Source: Apostichopus japonicus (Eukaryota; Echinodermata; Holothuroidea; Aspidochirotida; Stichopodidae). Taken from it: a stretch of 64,000 nucleotides of DNA. Position numbers and translations under genes: made by a program. A model generated the notes under the pieces. It saw only the letters and a program-made list of their open reading frames with translations, had not been told where the DNA came from and made no database searches. Below, in pieces: positions 14,401 through 26,603 of this stretch. Where the stretch lies: positions 1,345,764 through 1,409,763 of the forward strand of contig NC_092583.1 in assembly GCF_037975245.1 (NCBI RefSeq). The letters run 5' to 3'. How positions within the stretch are numbered: the first letter of the stretch is position 1; each line of letters begins with the position of its first letter.

Positions 14401-17400
14401 GTTGTCACAAACTGTGCTAACCTGAGGTATTGAAGTAATTACAAGTTGTATCAGCCAGTCTCACAGTTTCCCTTTAACAGAATCAAAATCCTACTTGATG
14501 CAGCAGCTTCAGGTGAATACGAACAGACAAATTTACTCAGCAGCTGAACACAAACAGACTTGTACAACTGGGTACCAAATGACCAATATCATACTAAACA
14601 TACGTATGATTGCTAACTCACACTATTCAGTATACTTAAAATATCTCCCAGTATACCTAATTATGTAAATGTATACAGACACACACTGTTAAGCAATGCT
14701 CTGCATGTATCGTACACGCCTGCTCTTACCCCAAAAAACTTTAGAAGTTGATTTTTAATCACCTCAATTGACATTTCGTATGTACAGTACAATACAACGA
14801 ACGACGTCTCGAAGAATTAATACCAAATGGAAATAATACAGTACATCCCTGGAATGAATGGAATTGCTTGGTATATGAATTCGATAATGTTAAACAAATG
14901 CAGAGCATGATGTTACCATGACAATAAAAAGCTTCTCCATTAATTAAGAAAGTAGAATTTTTTGGTCTATTTGACCAGTAACAAATGCTGTACTCTACAG
15001 TATGTTTATGGGTGACATGATAATGATACCCTTATATTCAGTACTCACACATATTATATGTATGTGCTCTTGAAAGACTCAAATAGACTTCTATGGTTTT
15101 CAGAGATATATAGGTTACAGCCAAGCCCTTTATTGGATAATGGAAAAAATTTTATTGAAATATATTTGTTTATGAATTTATTGAAATCCAAGGTAGTTGA
15201 GCTACAGTACATCAGTGACAAGGCTTGAAGTAAAGTACACTTCTACGTGTAGATAATTGATGAAAATTGAAAGAGCTTTGGGCTGACATGATGTGCATAC
15301 AACTTTTGAAGAAAGATCAAATGTTATCCAACTGGCCTGTTCTACAGTACTTAGATTGTATTTACATTGAGTTTATACTACAATGCTTGTAAACGACTTG
15401 CTTCTTAATTCAGTTCTCCTCCACCTTTTTATCATTGTACTGTACATAATGTGTGCATGGAGTTAGGTACTCAACACTGGACTGATATCATATGTAGGCC
15501 AGGCACTGTACCTGAATACATGTACAATATGATGTCATATGGAGGGCAGTAGACCAGAAATGAGTTGGTCACCTGGTCATCATTGTGTTGTAAAGATCTC
15601 GGATTAAATGACCAATGGATATAAATTGACTTAAAGTAATACATGTAAGTGAATAGTGAGGGGAGCTTCAAGCCATGTACTGTACTGTTATTCTTAGTGG
15701 GCTAAGAAATATTAGAAATGAGGGAAAACCATGATATTTTATTCAATTACTTGATCTATTCAGATAGTCACATCCCCCCCCCCCTCAAAAAAAAAAAAAT
15801 AGACAAACAGATTGATACCAAGAAGACATACAATACAACATTCTTTAAACTACTTTAAATAAACAGTTATTTATAACCAAGTTTAACATTTGGCAGATAA
15901 CATGCATAGATACTAATACACATCTATTGCCTATCTATTGCCCTAGCACACTGTGCATTAGGGTTGTAATGTTAAAGAAGGGAGTTAAATGCGGAATGAA
16001 ACCAAATGTTCTAACAATTTTAACTTTTCCCCTCACCCCCCCCTCCCACATCCCCGTGGAGAGAGAAGGAAGCTGAGCACCAACACTTACACCTATCAAG
16101 CTATCTTATACTGGCATTTCTACCTGCAACATGCTATTCAGAGAGTTGTACTAATGGGAAAGGAGGTGATATAACAATCAAATATTATTTATTTTAAAAA
16201 CATATTCTATACTGTAGGTACTATACAATATGATGTGTGTCTCCTGTATATTATCACGGCAATACAGTGTGTGTGTTTATTAAACCATATAATGATAGAA
16301 AGTTTACCAATAGAGGGCGACATTTACATTTGTTGGAGATTTTGCAAGATTAACACATAATTGGTGGCGCTATGCCAAAAGATTATCAAAATAAATTGTT
16401 TATGCAATGTAATGCCCCCCACTGTTCTAGGATGTAACAGTTAAAATTTGTCTGAGGATTGTTCTCCACTGAACTGATCATACTGTTATACATGTTTAAT
16501 TTAAAACATTTGAAATTTGTTTACAACATTTTTCTGAAAAAAGGAACTTCTCTGTTCAGGCATTTGATTAGTACCTTACGAAAACAACATCTTGAATGTA
16601 TACCACGATATATTTAAACCAATGTTTTGAAATAATACAGGGCAGCATTTACACTTAATCAATGAAGCTCTGTTTCTTTTGTCTGAATGTGCATGATTTA
16701 TATTAATTTTTACTTCTCTTTTGTCTTTCTTTTCACACCATCTTGCTATTTATCTTTGGCCTTTAAACAAGTTATCATGTTTTTTGTTGTTTTTTCATAA
16801 TTTTTTTTTTTTAGTTGCATTTTAACATTGTGTTTGTTACAAGTAGGTGGTAATATATATATCCTAAAGGAAAGATATAAGAATCCTCAAGGAAAGGTAC
16901 TGCTGCCTGAAACTAATCTGTTACTTTAGCCCATGGATGGAACTTGTACCATCAGGTCAACTCTACCACAAGACTGTACATACCCAAGTCACCATAAAAT
17001 GAAATGTTATTCAATGACACTGATTTCAACATCGGCCAAGAAGGGTATGATTTCACAGACAAATATACTTCATTTTTATTCCTGAAATTTGTCAAGGTTA
17101 TGTCCTTTTTTCCATTTTAGTTCACCTCTGAAGAAGAGCCTGCTAGGATTGAAATGTCAGGCCCTCATAATTCTTGCTTACTTTACATATATACTGTACA
17201 TTATGCAGTTGACTAGCAGATTGTTAACAGTTTTTCACCTCTTTGGATATTCAAATTCAGTTAATTTTAAAAGACAGTTATATTGTAAAGATATCTTGTG
17301 CTGCTGCTGTATCTGCCTACAGTACTGTGCACAGAGGAATGTCCAGTTATATATACCATTACCATTAGCCTGTATCTCGATATGCTAGATATACTGTACA

Positions 17401-20400
17401 TGAACCTACAGCACACATACCCGTACATGAGTGAATATATATGAATGGTCGTCCACATTCCATCGAATGACAAGCTGAGACAATTTACTTCCTTCATTCA
17501 TGGAGGGTTAAAAATAGCTACAGTAGACTCTACTCTCTGTTTCAAGATGAAAGAGTGACTGGTGAGTAATTAAAAATTCTGTTATGATGTCATGTAGAGT
17601 AACCTTAGCCTCCTTAAGTCAATAACTGACTGCTTTGTGAGTATTCGGAACACTAACATTACGTCAAAGAGTGGCTGTACTGTAACTGTAAGCTACATCC
17701 TTCAAGATACAGCATATCATGATTTCATTACATGTAACACTGTCAACTGTGTAAAACCTATATCAATTAATAAGACAGTTTTATGATATAATATATATGG
17801 TATATGATATGAGTAATGAGTTGAATATACGCTGTATACAAAAGCTTGTATTTTTTTGTCTGTTGTTTTCTAAATTTTCTTTACAAATGATGTTGATTTT
17901 TGTTTTAAACTAACGCTGTTCTCTCCGTACAATACCGGTGCCATATACACACAGTGTGTGTTATATTATTTAACTGACATTTTGGCAATGCACTGTATTT
18001 AACAGAGTGACAAACTTCACTTCAAATTGAAGTTTTCAAGCAACACGATCAGTAATTACTGGACATACATGTTTCCTCTGATCCACTTCTCCTCGGTTCA
18101 CTGCTCTTCTCGTAATTCTTTTCGTTTCTTCTGAGTAATTTTCCCAAAGACCAAACAGTATCGACGGTACTATCATCTTATGACTATGCTGAATGCAATC
18201 ACACAGTTAGTGTTCCTAGAGGCCCACGTAGTACGTCACTGGTATCATGTGACTGGTCTTGAAACTCATCATAGATTTGGTTACAAGTACGGACATACCT
18301 AGCAGTACAGGTCAACAACCATCAGCAATGATTCTGTTTATATGTCGGGAACTCAGATATAATTTATTAGTCAGATTCTAAACAGGATATTGACTGATTC
18401 AGTATGTGGCCTCTGTGCTGCGATAAGTGGATGTCCATATATATATACTGTTTAACTAGAGCATGCAATGAACACTCACACATGTGCTGTTTAACTGTCA
18501 TCATGGTGTAATGCAATAAAATGGGACTAATTTACCAAATACATATTTATTATCATTTCTGCAATGCTTTGCAATGACTTCAAATTTTATATTTCTATGA
18601 ATTGGACACAGGAGAATACAAAACTTCAAAATAGGACATTTCTTAATTATGTGTCTGTAGAGAGACCGAATTACAGTATGAGGCAGTCAAGATTATGCAG
18701 TATACCGGACTGAAGCTGTACATGAGTACTTCTGGCTCAACGCATAAATTAAAAATCCTTCTTTTTCAAATTGACATTCTTCGTGTTCTAGTTTGTTAAC
18801 TCTACAAACCAAAATTTGTAATTTTCATAACATGGGGGATAGAAGGGTTGTGGAGGGAGGGAGTGGGGCGAGGGGACGAGCTGTAGTAACTAATCATTGT
18901 TAGACGAAAGTCTACTTACGAAGGTACCTTGACGAACAATTCACACACAATTCAGTTTAACAACTACTTCTTAAATTTATGTACATAGATATATAGCATT
19001 TTTGTAGTTAAATTAAGACTGTTATTGTTAGACATGTACTGAAAAGACAAAGCATTTTCATTTTCTATATGGCAGTACAGGAAATAAGACTAAAATATTC
19101 CATGCTATTGACCTTCGCCCATCTGGAACCTCAAAACAGGAAATCAAGGTCTGGAACATATTTTTATAATTAACAACGAGTTTCCTGTGTTGACAGCACC
19201 GTATTTAACTTTTAATTTCTGTGTTCTGTTCAGATACGTGTATACACACATACTAAAACTGCAGACTGACTGTACAGTACACATAAAATGAACAAACAGC
19301 TACTGTATAATACATATTATTTCAATTCAATGGCGGCCATAGTCACACCATATTGTGAGGAAAATTACTGAAGTAAAATTTGAAAGAAATGTTATCAACT
19401 TGTGGCTGTGATATTCACTTAATATTAAAAGGAAACAGAGCAAAATTAGAACGCTTAAATTTTTTATTTTAAAACCAAGCCATACATATTTTAAAAAGTT
19501 GCTACAATTTTGAACGACTTTAACTTCTTTTAAAATAATGTCAGTACTCACAAAGTTCTGCCTCATTTATGTTGAACAGTCCATGATTTTACTCAATGTA
19601 CAGGGTTATCGATTAGATATTCATGGTCCAAATGACTCCGGCAATCATGTTAGATTAAGTCCAACAGATTTCAATTTCCCCGTTCGGGAGGCTTCGAGAC
19701 CTAATCAGCCCGGCTTATGATATTAAAGATTAGTAGACTGTATTAATTATAAAGTGATCATTGCATACGTTGACCATATATCAAAGAGTAACTGGACAAA
19801 AAAAGCTTTTATCAACTAGAAATAACTTGATAACCTGAAACACAGACACTACAAAAGAAGTGTCAACAAATTCTGCAGATAGGAGAAGGACAAAAGGCAT
19901 TCCTTTTTTTTTTTGAGGTTATCTTTGTACAGAAAGACTGATCCAGTCGCCCAGCCAATAGTTCAACGAGCACTCTGTGCAGAGTTCACGGGTACTGTTT
20001 TGCTAAGTACTGCACTACATAAGCTGTGCAGTTAATGAACTGTTATATTGTCGATATATTGTTGACACAAATAATAATGTATCCATGGGAGAATTATCAT
20101 GTTATGGTACAATGTCAAGAGGAAGAGAACCTTCTTTATCATCTTTACATTTCAAAGATCATATTAATTATTTCATAGGAAAAGAGCTGAACATTGGCAA
20201 TTTGGTTGTGTTGGCAACAAAAAACATCCTACCACTTCTGACTGACTGACAAAGTATATAAATTCTTGTTTATATTGCCTCAGAGCAGATGTGTAATTAC
20301 AGGGTCAATTACTTTTCAAAATAAAAACTTAGCCTACCACACTTTCAGAGCAGATGTGCTACACCTAGCCCTAACCTAATTTGCATATATATATACCAAC

Positions 20401-23400
20401 TATATGTACTATTTCAACTCACTACGATTTCAATAATATATATCACTGAACTGAACTTGTTCTTACTTCCGGTGTAAATTAAAAAAAATTAACAGCTGAT
20501 TGCAAGAGATTGGGCAAGAAGAGAATACTTCACAACTGTGTTGGTATACCTAACAAATGATGCAATTTGCACTATTAACCTGTGTGGAAAAAAAATGACC
20601 GAATCTGCTGCAAAGTGCTCTAAATCCTCTAAATTTCTAGAGTCGACCAATCTTCTTTGTAACATAAACAACAGCCTGACTCTGATCGGAAGAGAAGACT
20701 GGAGACCTCGCCAGAACCCTGGAACTGCAGAATGAGAGAGAAAGGGAAGAAAATACTTCTACTCACCGAAGTACTTGAGTGTCTCCTCCATCATGACCGG
20801 TGACAGGTCCAGGTCATCTTCATCGCTCTCTTGAGCGCCCTCGGGGGACCCCCGGGCAGAGCGTAGCCAGTCGCTGTGTTCGTACGAGTACCGGGAGGTG
20901 GTGTTCACCCGCAGGTTGTAAAGCGGGATCTTTTCTTCAAGTAAACTGAGGATCTCTACTTCTGGAATGTTCGAGGAATTGTGGAGGTCTGAGAAGTGAG
21001 ACAAAGTATGGTATATCATTTCTCAGACAGAACTGAAATATTCTTTCAAAAGAGAGAACAGGGTTTATGAAAGGCCAGGATTGTAGTCCTTGATATACTC
21101 CCTGTCTACCCCCCTACCTGCCCCCCCCAGGTCACCACTCTCCCACAATCCAGCACCAAAACACAAGTACATGAATTTCCAAATATGTCAGATAAACAGA
21201 GAAATCATCACAGGCCATTCATTCTTGTACAAGCAAATATTGATCAGTCAATGATACTGAAGTGTGTTATGTTTTTTTTTTAATTTTTTTTTTATGAATG
21301 CTAGAGTGAACAATAGCCCATGAAGATTGACATAAGTCAAGAGCTAATATAGGCTGTGAGGCACTATAAGAGAAATCCACATGGGCCAATCAGTGGTTCA
21401 CAGCAGCTTAGGAACTACTGACGGGTGGGGGGTTGCTGGCTCCCTCACCCCAGAAGCACACCTAAGTGGTGCGGTGGGAGGTGTGCACTATACATGAGCT
21501 AAACTGAAAGCATCCAGAGATTCAGAACAGTTCCGCATCTAGATGGCAGATGAACACCTCTCAGTCAAGGATTGGGTGATCAGTGCCTATAAAATACACC
21601 ACCCACTCCCCTTCCAACTGGACAGTTCTATGGTTTATCAACAGTACCACAGACACATGTGTTCTTAGTTTAGTGTTAATACATTGCAAAGTTCTGTTTA
21701 AATATGAGACAGTAATCCAACAACCACCAAAGACCTTTGCAAAAAGAGATTATACAGTTCTACTTACAGTACAGTATTAAAGCTATCAATATCATTCTAT
21801 GCATGCATAAATCGATTTTTCCGTCTTATCACCACACGCCCAGCCAGAGTCCCGAATGCTTGAAGATATAACTTTGATTTCTTTAATTTGAATATTATTT
21901 CATTTTATTGGGTGGTATTGTGACAGATGCTGTTGACATACCTCATGTATATAGTTTATCATTTGGGTTCATTCTGATATTCCATTTTGGGGGGGGGGTC
22001 TTATCATCATTCCATGTCCAGTTTACAGATATATTTTTTTTGGTTTCAAAAGCGAGTTTTGTTATATTGAAAGACTCTACAAAGAGGAAACTAGCAGATT
22101 TTTACATATCATCTGGTCACACACCTGTACCATATCCAGTCAGATCATTTATCAGCCCCATACAGTACTGATTTCGCTTAACTCCCGTTAAAATTCGTTA
22201 AAAGGAAAATAACCGAATTTCCACGTTTTTTCATCGAAATTCCCCGATTTTTATCGAAATTCCCCGAATTTTAACGATTGGTTATCTCAGTCATTTCCTT
22301 CGTGGAATTTTCAACGATACGTTGAAATTCTTTTTTAAACGAAATAGAAGGTCAATGTGTGGTTACGCCAAACGTCAGAAAACGAGCAACTTCGTTTACT
22401 AGTATTGATTAGACTTTGGAACAGTCGTTTGCAGGCAGGAATTTCTCAAGACCATTCCTGTACTTGCATGAGTAGTAACACTCAAAGAAACATGCAGTGA
22501 AACTGACGGGGGACGTTGTATAACTGTGAACCCCAAACACAGTGACATAAGTCTTAACTTCGCCAGGCCGCAAGAGAGATTGCAGTCAAAGCTATATACC
22601 ACGAGGCACCCTTCCAGATAAATTAGAGTGCTGTTTAACCATTTAAATAACAATGAATGGACATATAAACTTGGTTTACTTGCAGATTACGAAAAATAGT
22701 TATTTTTTAGAGATGTAAATTTGGATTTTTATTAGAGTTGGAGTATGAAACTGTTTCTGAGCGAAAACATGTTACTTGAAGCAAAATAAAGATGCCCCGC
22801 CCATTCTGCGAGGACGCTTCCATTTTTCAAAAAGGCGTTTTCTCTTTTTATTTTTTCTATTTTGTTTACATTTTAAACATGAAAATTATTTTAAAATATG
22901 TAAAGAACTTGTACTGCAAACTATGTACTGTGTACTGCAAACGATGTACTGCAAACGATGTACTGCAAACTATCTATAAAAACAGAAAAACGATGTTTTA
23001 GGCATGAATAATGTGTTTAATATAACTAAAGTAGTAGGCCAATAGTCATGAGCTCATGATAGTGTCGTCAATTCGTTTTCTCAGTTTATATTTGCGACAT
23101 ATCACCCGTGTACATCGATCAATGGCATGGTGAAATCCCGTGTGAAAATATGTTGACCCCAAAAGACGCAAATGGTCGTTCTAGAAAGTACCGTCATAAC
23201 ATTAACAACACAAGGCCAGTTTGCTCTCTCAGGTCCGCACGTGAACAGCCATTTTTTCACACATGGTATTATGTTGTGCATGCATTGCGGGCGCGATTGC
23301 GGCAAACATAAAAGAAAATGAACGAAAATGAAAAACTTACGATATTTTTCACAAAGATTGATGCTTAGATAAGTGCTTCCTCACAATCAACGAGCCGCCC

Positions 23401-26400
23401 TAAAATTCGCTCCGCTTACGGAAAAACTTCTACATATATAACAAATGGAAAAACCCAAGTTTTTACACACATAATTCCCACTGACATTGGTCACAGAACA
23501 TAAGTAGGTCATTGACATTCGAACTTGGCAATTTGCCCAAGTTCATCGCACCATGGGAACGACACAACACATTGAACATGATGTTATATTCTCCCGCCAT
23601 CTGGACGCCTAGTGTAATATGCAAATTATGAATGGTACTACGCAGCGTGGTTAAATCTTAACCTATTGCGACAAAAATTTTGAGAGGCTGTTTGAAGTAA
23701 CTTTTGTATCAAATGTAAGGTTCTGTATCATGTATGTGACACAAGAGAAAGAAAATGAAATCGGAGGCTGCTCAAACCAATTTCAACTTGATTTTTACAA
23801 CCCAACGCACAACACGTGCGTGCGTAATTTGTTTTCTTAACATGACTTTTAATGAGTAAGTAGGAAAGGTCGGTAAGTTTGCTAATTTAGGCGAGTTTTT
23901 GTTTAAAATCTTGTGATTGATAGACAAATATATTGTTTTTTTTTCTTCAAAAGTTAGGACGTTGCCGAAGGCCGAGTTATATAAATTCAGTGATCTGAAC
24001 TTCTGAAGACCACGAATACTGATCATGTGTGTTAGGCAATTATTATTACACGAAAGGTTCGCAATATTATTAGGCCTAATTAGTAATTAACATACATTGA
24101 TCGTTGTCTTGCTGCCTGAATTGCTACCTGCTGGAAAAGAAAACCTTAATTATTGTACTCATAACGTCCTATTGTCATTAAAAGTAACTGTGCGTCGAAA
24201 AAGCCGCGATCGGGAAACGGCGTTTAAACGTTTAACCGACCGGCAGGCGATACGGTGAAACGGTTAGCGAAATATCTGTTAGGTCACACCCTTATTTAAA
24301 CACACACAACAAAACGCCCTTATTCAATGAAAATATACTGAAAACCATATCGCAAAAACACAAAATCGCTTATAACTCGAAAACGGAAGGAGATATCAAC
24401 TTTTGTCGGCTGTACAGGGATTTCCTAAACCGAATTTTGATGCGCTCTATCCACCTGTGTCATTTATGAGCTTCTCCGACGTAAGCTGCAGTACGTAATT
24501 TCTCTTTACCAGTTCCGCGAAATTTATTTACGCAGTAAACATCGTTCATTATGTTTTCCTTTCACAACAAAGTTGTGCTCAACACGCTTCACAGATATTG
24601 TTTTATGTCGTTCATTTTCAATTCTACTTTAAAATTACATTTTCGAACGATGCATTGCATGCCTTATCAAGCATTCCTGATTAGTAAAACTAAGGAAGGA
24701 TATTCAAATTTATATTATTTTCATTTGATATGATTTTATGAGTTGTTCCACTTGAAAAACGATGATAAAACCGAAAAACAAAACATTTACTTCTCATGTG
24801 ACGCATACCGGGAGACTCATAAAAACTTCCCCTACTCATTAAAATAAATATACATGCCGTCAGGCCAGTTGAAAGCCGTCAGGCCAGTTGAAAGCCCTCC
24901 CCAGTAATGTTTGATCAGCTCTTCCCAATATACAATACTCAAATAAGCAATGAAAATACATTCATTTTCCACAGAAATCTACCCAACGTGGGCCCCAAGT
25001 CACTGCTTTATTTTCTTAGTAGTCATGGAAACAAATGTTTGCAACTCTCTTGCTGGCCAGGTGTTTTCAAGTTTTATTAATAGCACGACTTCTGATTGGT
25101 TCATTCAAGATAAACTTTTTATCCCTGCTGGATTGTTCTACTTATATATATATGAATGAATATTTGGTTTTCAATTAACTAAGTAACAGATAACATCCAT
25201 TCCATTACGAACAGTAGGGGTAAAATAATGTTTGCTTCTAGAGGCAGCCAGCCATGAAGGTTCTGCAGTGCTAAACCCCCACGAAGATAAATACTATGCT
25301 AATTAACATAAGGTAGGCGTGAATTTGGCAAAGCCAAGTTTATGATTGGACTAAGCCTTTCAAAAAAGTTTGGTGGTGGGGATATCCAGGGTAGGGAATG
25401 CACATGTAAGCAGCATACTATAGGTAGCCCAGACCCAGGCTGCGACCTTAATTACCAGGGCAGTCCATCTGCTTTCGCGGGCAACTTACAGTAACGGGTT
25501 AGGGGGAAAATAACATTTTTTTTTTTTTTTTGCGTGCATTGAAGTCGGGGAGAATTTTTGGACGGAATGCGCTCTCAGAAAAGTTTGAAAGTGAGTGCGG
25601 TTCTGTAGTAACGGTACTGTAGTACGTCAAGTAACACAGGGATTTATTGGGAATAAAGATCTCTTTGATATCCAGCTACGACTGTTTCATTGTTGATATT
25701 TTTTTTCTTGTTTTTCTGACACTGCGTTCCTTGGTGAGTTAACTTAAACTGATCCTAGTTTAATACTAGCCTACAACTTAAGAGTCATAGAATGTGCTTG
25801 TTACGATCGACCAAGACTAGTTTTTATTATCCTAGCCAAATCATTTTTCAAACACCTAGTACAGAACTTACTCCGTCTTATATACAATCAAACTTTTGCA
25901 ACGTTTGTAATATTCCTCGGCAACTTCTGGTAGAGTCTGAAAACGGCTGTAGTTACACTAAGGATTCAACGCAAGTCACAACCTTGATATGTCTAGAATT
26001 GCCTTTGCGGTTTTTGATCGCGATAACTTTCGTGGAAATTTCGTTGAAACTTCGTTGACAACCGTGCCCGCAGTAGTCTAAATCTTGTCAACGAAATTAA
26101 CCGATTTTCAACTTTTTTTATCGATTTTTAACTTTTGTTATCGATCGTTGATTTTTTTTCAACGGGAGTTAAGCGAAATCAGTACTGTAGATGTGGTTGC
26201 AAACATATATATGTGTAACACCTTGGCAGCCTGTACGTCCTATGTGGTATCTCGCAAAGTGATTTGGACACCACACTGACTTTCTGTACTACTGTATGGA
26301 AGAAACTACAGCATTGCATACTGCCGGAGCGCCGAGTACGACAGTACGCAGGAGAGTGAGGGCGCCCTGACAAATTTTTACCTGTGAGCGTCCCCGCTTC

Positions 26401-26603
26401 ACTGACTTCATTTCCTGCTATAGAGTCTTCATTTTCATCTGTGAAGACTTCAGAGGAAAAGACGTCCTCCTCATAAGGATCGACCACTGGATTCTCTCTC
26501 CTCGCGTGTCCCCTCTCAGCCAGTTTGCCAGAGATTGGCTGGGGGCACATCAAGGAGGGGTAGCCGCTAGGAGAAGGAAGGTCCTCGGGCGCTGAATCAC
26601 TGA
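1..26603 (-). CDS. TRAK1: TRAK/Milton trafficking kinesin-binding protein, 5' part (gene runs off left end)
   Basis: Minus-strand gene. Exons in transcript order are 26603-26382, 20988-20767, 2104-2028 and 36-1; all junctions agree in phase (1, 1, 0). The joined product reads like the N-terminus of vertebrate TRAK1/2 and fly Milton: an IPEVEILSLLEEK block, then EETLKYF joined to ALCGERVVQMTKTYNDID, then KEKDLELAAKIG. These belong to the HAP1_N/TRAK coiled-coil region. AAKIG is the start of the CC1 box that binds dynein light intermediate chain in BICD-type adaptors. Known family role: links kinesin-1 and dynein-dynactin to Miro on mitochondria. The 5' exon (26382-26603) is acidic, low-complexity and not conserved in families I know. 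The rest (remaining coiled coil, Spindly motif, Miro-binding region) lies beyond base 1. TRAK1 versus TRAK2 cannot be decided, and an invertebrate probably has a single orthologue. Confidence 0.93.
329..510. repeat. three tandem copies of a ~62-bp unit
   Basis: The block CCAATAATCACAAAAACTGA followed by a segment ending CCTACAGTATATTTC occurs three times in a row (about 329, 389 and 452) with a few substitutions. It lies inside the TRAK intron. Confidence 0.85.
1091..1306. mobile_element. foldback/MITE element with ~63-bp inverted arms
   Basis: The left arm (1091-1153) and the reverse complement of the right arm (1243-1305) share GCCCATTCGCAGATACTGAG, then GCGAA, TTCAAAC and GAAAGGT, over about 63 bp with few mismatches. 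The inner part (1154-1242) also pairs imperfectly, so the whole unit folds into one long hairpin around GCATGCGTCTGATGAATGC. No open reading frame. Probably a non-autonomous foldback transposon; no clear target duplication seen. Confidence 0.75.
1383..1715. mobile_element. hAT-superfamily MITE with 8-bp TSD
   Basis: The terminal inverted repeats are CAGGGGTGGGCAACC at the left and GGTTGCCCACCCCTG at the right. They are flanked by GCTTAGAC (1375-1382) and GTTTAGAC (1716-1723), an 8-bp target duplication with one mismatch. The subterminal GC-rich CGGCCCGCGGGCC block is typical of hAT/Charlie-like ends. It is 333 bp with no transposase, so non-autonomous. Confidence 0.9.
2028..2104 (-). CDS. TRAK1: TRAK shared coding exon (LCGERV...KLLAE)
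   Basis: Minus strand: acceptor TTCTTAG, then CA CTA TGT GGT; the donor is GAG|GTTCGT. It encodes LCGERVVQMTKTYNDIDAVT followed by KLLAE, near-identical to the TRAK1 core. It enters in phase 1 and leaves in phase 0 (77 nt). Both upstream first exons (20767-20988 and 2764-2851) end in a single G that completes the Ala codon here. Confidence 0.95.
2105..2763. other. short TRAK intron below the alternative first exon
   Basis: AT-rich, with a T/G homopolymer run at 2241-2261. No coding signal apart from shadow frames. Confidence 0.6.
2764..2851 (-). CDS. TRAK1: TRAK alternative first coding exon (short isoform start)
   Basis: Minus strand: ATG at 2851-2849 opens a 29-codon acidic leader (MDDGYGEGDREWDFISEYLY, then ESLGVEDMA) ending ATG GCA G|GTAAA. 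Its phase matches the acceptor at 2104 and gives DMA-ALCGERV. Vertebrate TRAK1 also has isoforms in which a different short acidic first exon is spliced to the LCAERV exon, so an internal promoter just above 2,900 is likely. The leader's own sequence is not recognisably conserved. Confidence 0.8.
4237..4600. repeat. two tandem copies of a ~185-bp unit
   Basis: CTAGACTCTTTGCGAATTCA starts copies at 4237 and 4422. Both copies run through AAGGAAAGACCTGCTGTACT and CAGTCTCCTGTTAACACAGG with scattered changes. Confidence 0.88.
5405..5645. repeat. imperfect CCCCAAACCCAA low-complexity tract
   Basis: About 240 bp made of CCCAAACCCAA, CCCCATCC and CCTCCC words with irregular period. On the minus strand it is a run of GGG/GGGG tracts with short spacers, hence open in several frames (a Gly-rich artefact) and able to form G-quadruplexes. 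Confidence 0.85.
6843..6920. repeat. short TGTTAACTACTGTATA tandem repeat
   Basis: GTTAACTACTGTATA recurs with small variations between 6850 and 6920. Confidence 0.75.
7151..8010. repeat. minisatellite, 7 copies of a ~124-bp unit
   Basis: Unit starts (GACAACAGCATGGTACAT) lie near 7151, 7279, 7403, 7527, 7651, 7771 and 7894; the last copy decays near 8010. The unit includes GTTATAGAGCTAAGTAACTG and CTCGGGTTCGCAACTTGTGT. Copies differ by few substitutions (for example CTTTCTCGACT versus CTGTCTCTACT, partly alternating), so homogenisation is recent. GGTTCGCAAC resembles a pol III B box, but no A box is apparent. Confidence 0.95.
8344..8420. repeat. GATA/GACA compound microsatellite
   Basis: TAGA units, then about 15 GACA units, then GATA units again: a classic compound tetranucleotide repeat. 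Confidence 0.97.
14210..14500. repeat. two tandem copies of a ~160-bp unit
   Basis: TGTCACAAACTGTGCTAACC followed by TGAGGTATTGAAGTAATTAC occurs near 14255 and near 14404, with matching flanks (CAGATCTGCTTCAA-like before, CAGCCAGTCTCAC after). Confidence 0.85.
20767..20988 (-). CDS. TRAK1: TRAK coding exon (IPEVEILSLLEEK ... EETLKYF)
   Basis: Minus strand: acceptor CACTTCTCAG, donor TTC G|GTGAGT, 222 nt, in and out phase 1. It encodes LHNSSNIPEVEILSLLEEK, a tyrosine/aspartate segment ending SYEHSDWLRS, an acidic linker, and MMEETLKYF. The order and spacing match the vertebrate TRAK1 exon (PEVEIISLLEEQLPHYKLRA, then DHDDW, then IEETLKYF). This is the start of the conserved HAP1_N region. Confidence 0.95.
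22163..26187. mobile_element. ~4.0-kb DNA transposon, 27-bp perfect TIRs, TA target duplication
   Basis: The left end begins CAGTACTGATTTCGCTTAAC then TCCCGTT. The right end is its exact reverse complement over 27 bp and ends at 26187. Both ends are flanked by TA (22161-22162 and 26188-26189), as in the Tc1/mariner/pogo group and some other TA-inserting superfamilies. Subterminal regions at both ends are rich in short TCGAAATTCCCCGA or ATCGATTTTTAAC-like words. Between the ends I see no reading frame longer than about 90 codons and no recognisable transposase, so it is non-autonomous or decayed. A 21-bp internal direct duplication (GCCGTCAGGCCAGTTGAAA) lies near 24857-24898. Confidence 0.88.
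22905..22980. repeat. GTACTGCAAACGAT short tandem repeat
   Basis: About five copies of a 14-15 bp unit (GTACTGCAAACGAT/GTACTGCAAACTAT) inside the 4-kb transposon. Confidence 0.85.
26382..26603 (-). CDS. TRAK1: TRAK upstream coding exon, acidic low-complexity
   Basis: Minus strand: acceptor ATTACCTAG, donor CACAG|GTAAAA. Read in the frame that continues into 20988 it is open throughout: SDSAPEDLPSPSGYPSLMCP, a KLAERGHARRENPVVDPYEE stretch, and DENEDSIAGNEVSEAGTLT. It enters and leaves in phase 1. The phase match and the clean open frame support it. The sequence is not recognisably conserved, as expected for a TRAK N-terminal extension. If no upstream exon is used, translation could start at the internal ATG (MCPQP). 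Confidence 0.72.

Larger units (their letters stand above)
2852..20766. other. ~18-kb TRAK intron / internal promoter region
   Basis: I found no further TRAK exon, and the flanking exons join in phase without one. It contains tandem duplications at 4237-4600 and 14210-14500, a C-rich tract at 5405-5645, a 124-bp minisatellite at 7151-8010, a GATA/GACA microsatellite at 8344-8420, and very many TACTGTA/TACAGTA heptamers. The part just upstream of 2,851 should hold the promoter of the short isoform; I recognise no specific site there. Confidence 0.6.
20989..26381. other. TRAK intron carrying a 4-kb DNA transposon
   Basis: Most of the intron (22163-26187) is one inserted element, listed separately. 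The remainder is non-coding with poly-T and poly-C runs (about 21117-21130 and 21270-21292). Confidence 0.7.

Noticed and set aside
19600-19720. Open stretch reading GYRLDIHGPNDSGNHVRLSP with an acceptor-like CAG before it
   Set aside because: Looks protein-like, but it is only about 38 codons, has no partner exon, and matches no family I recognise; possibly an old element fragment.
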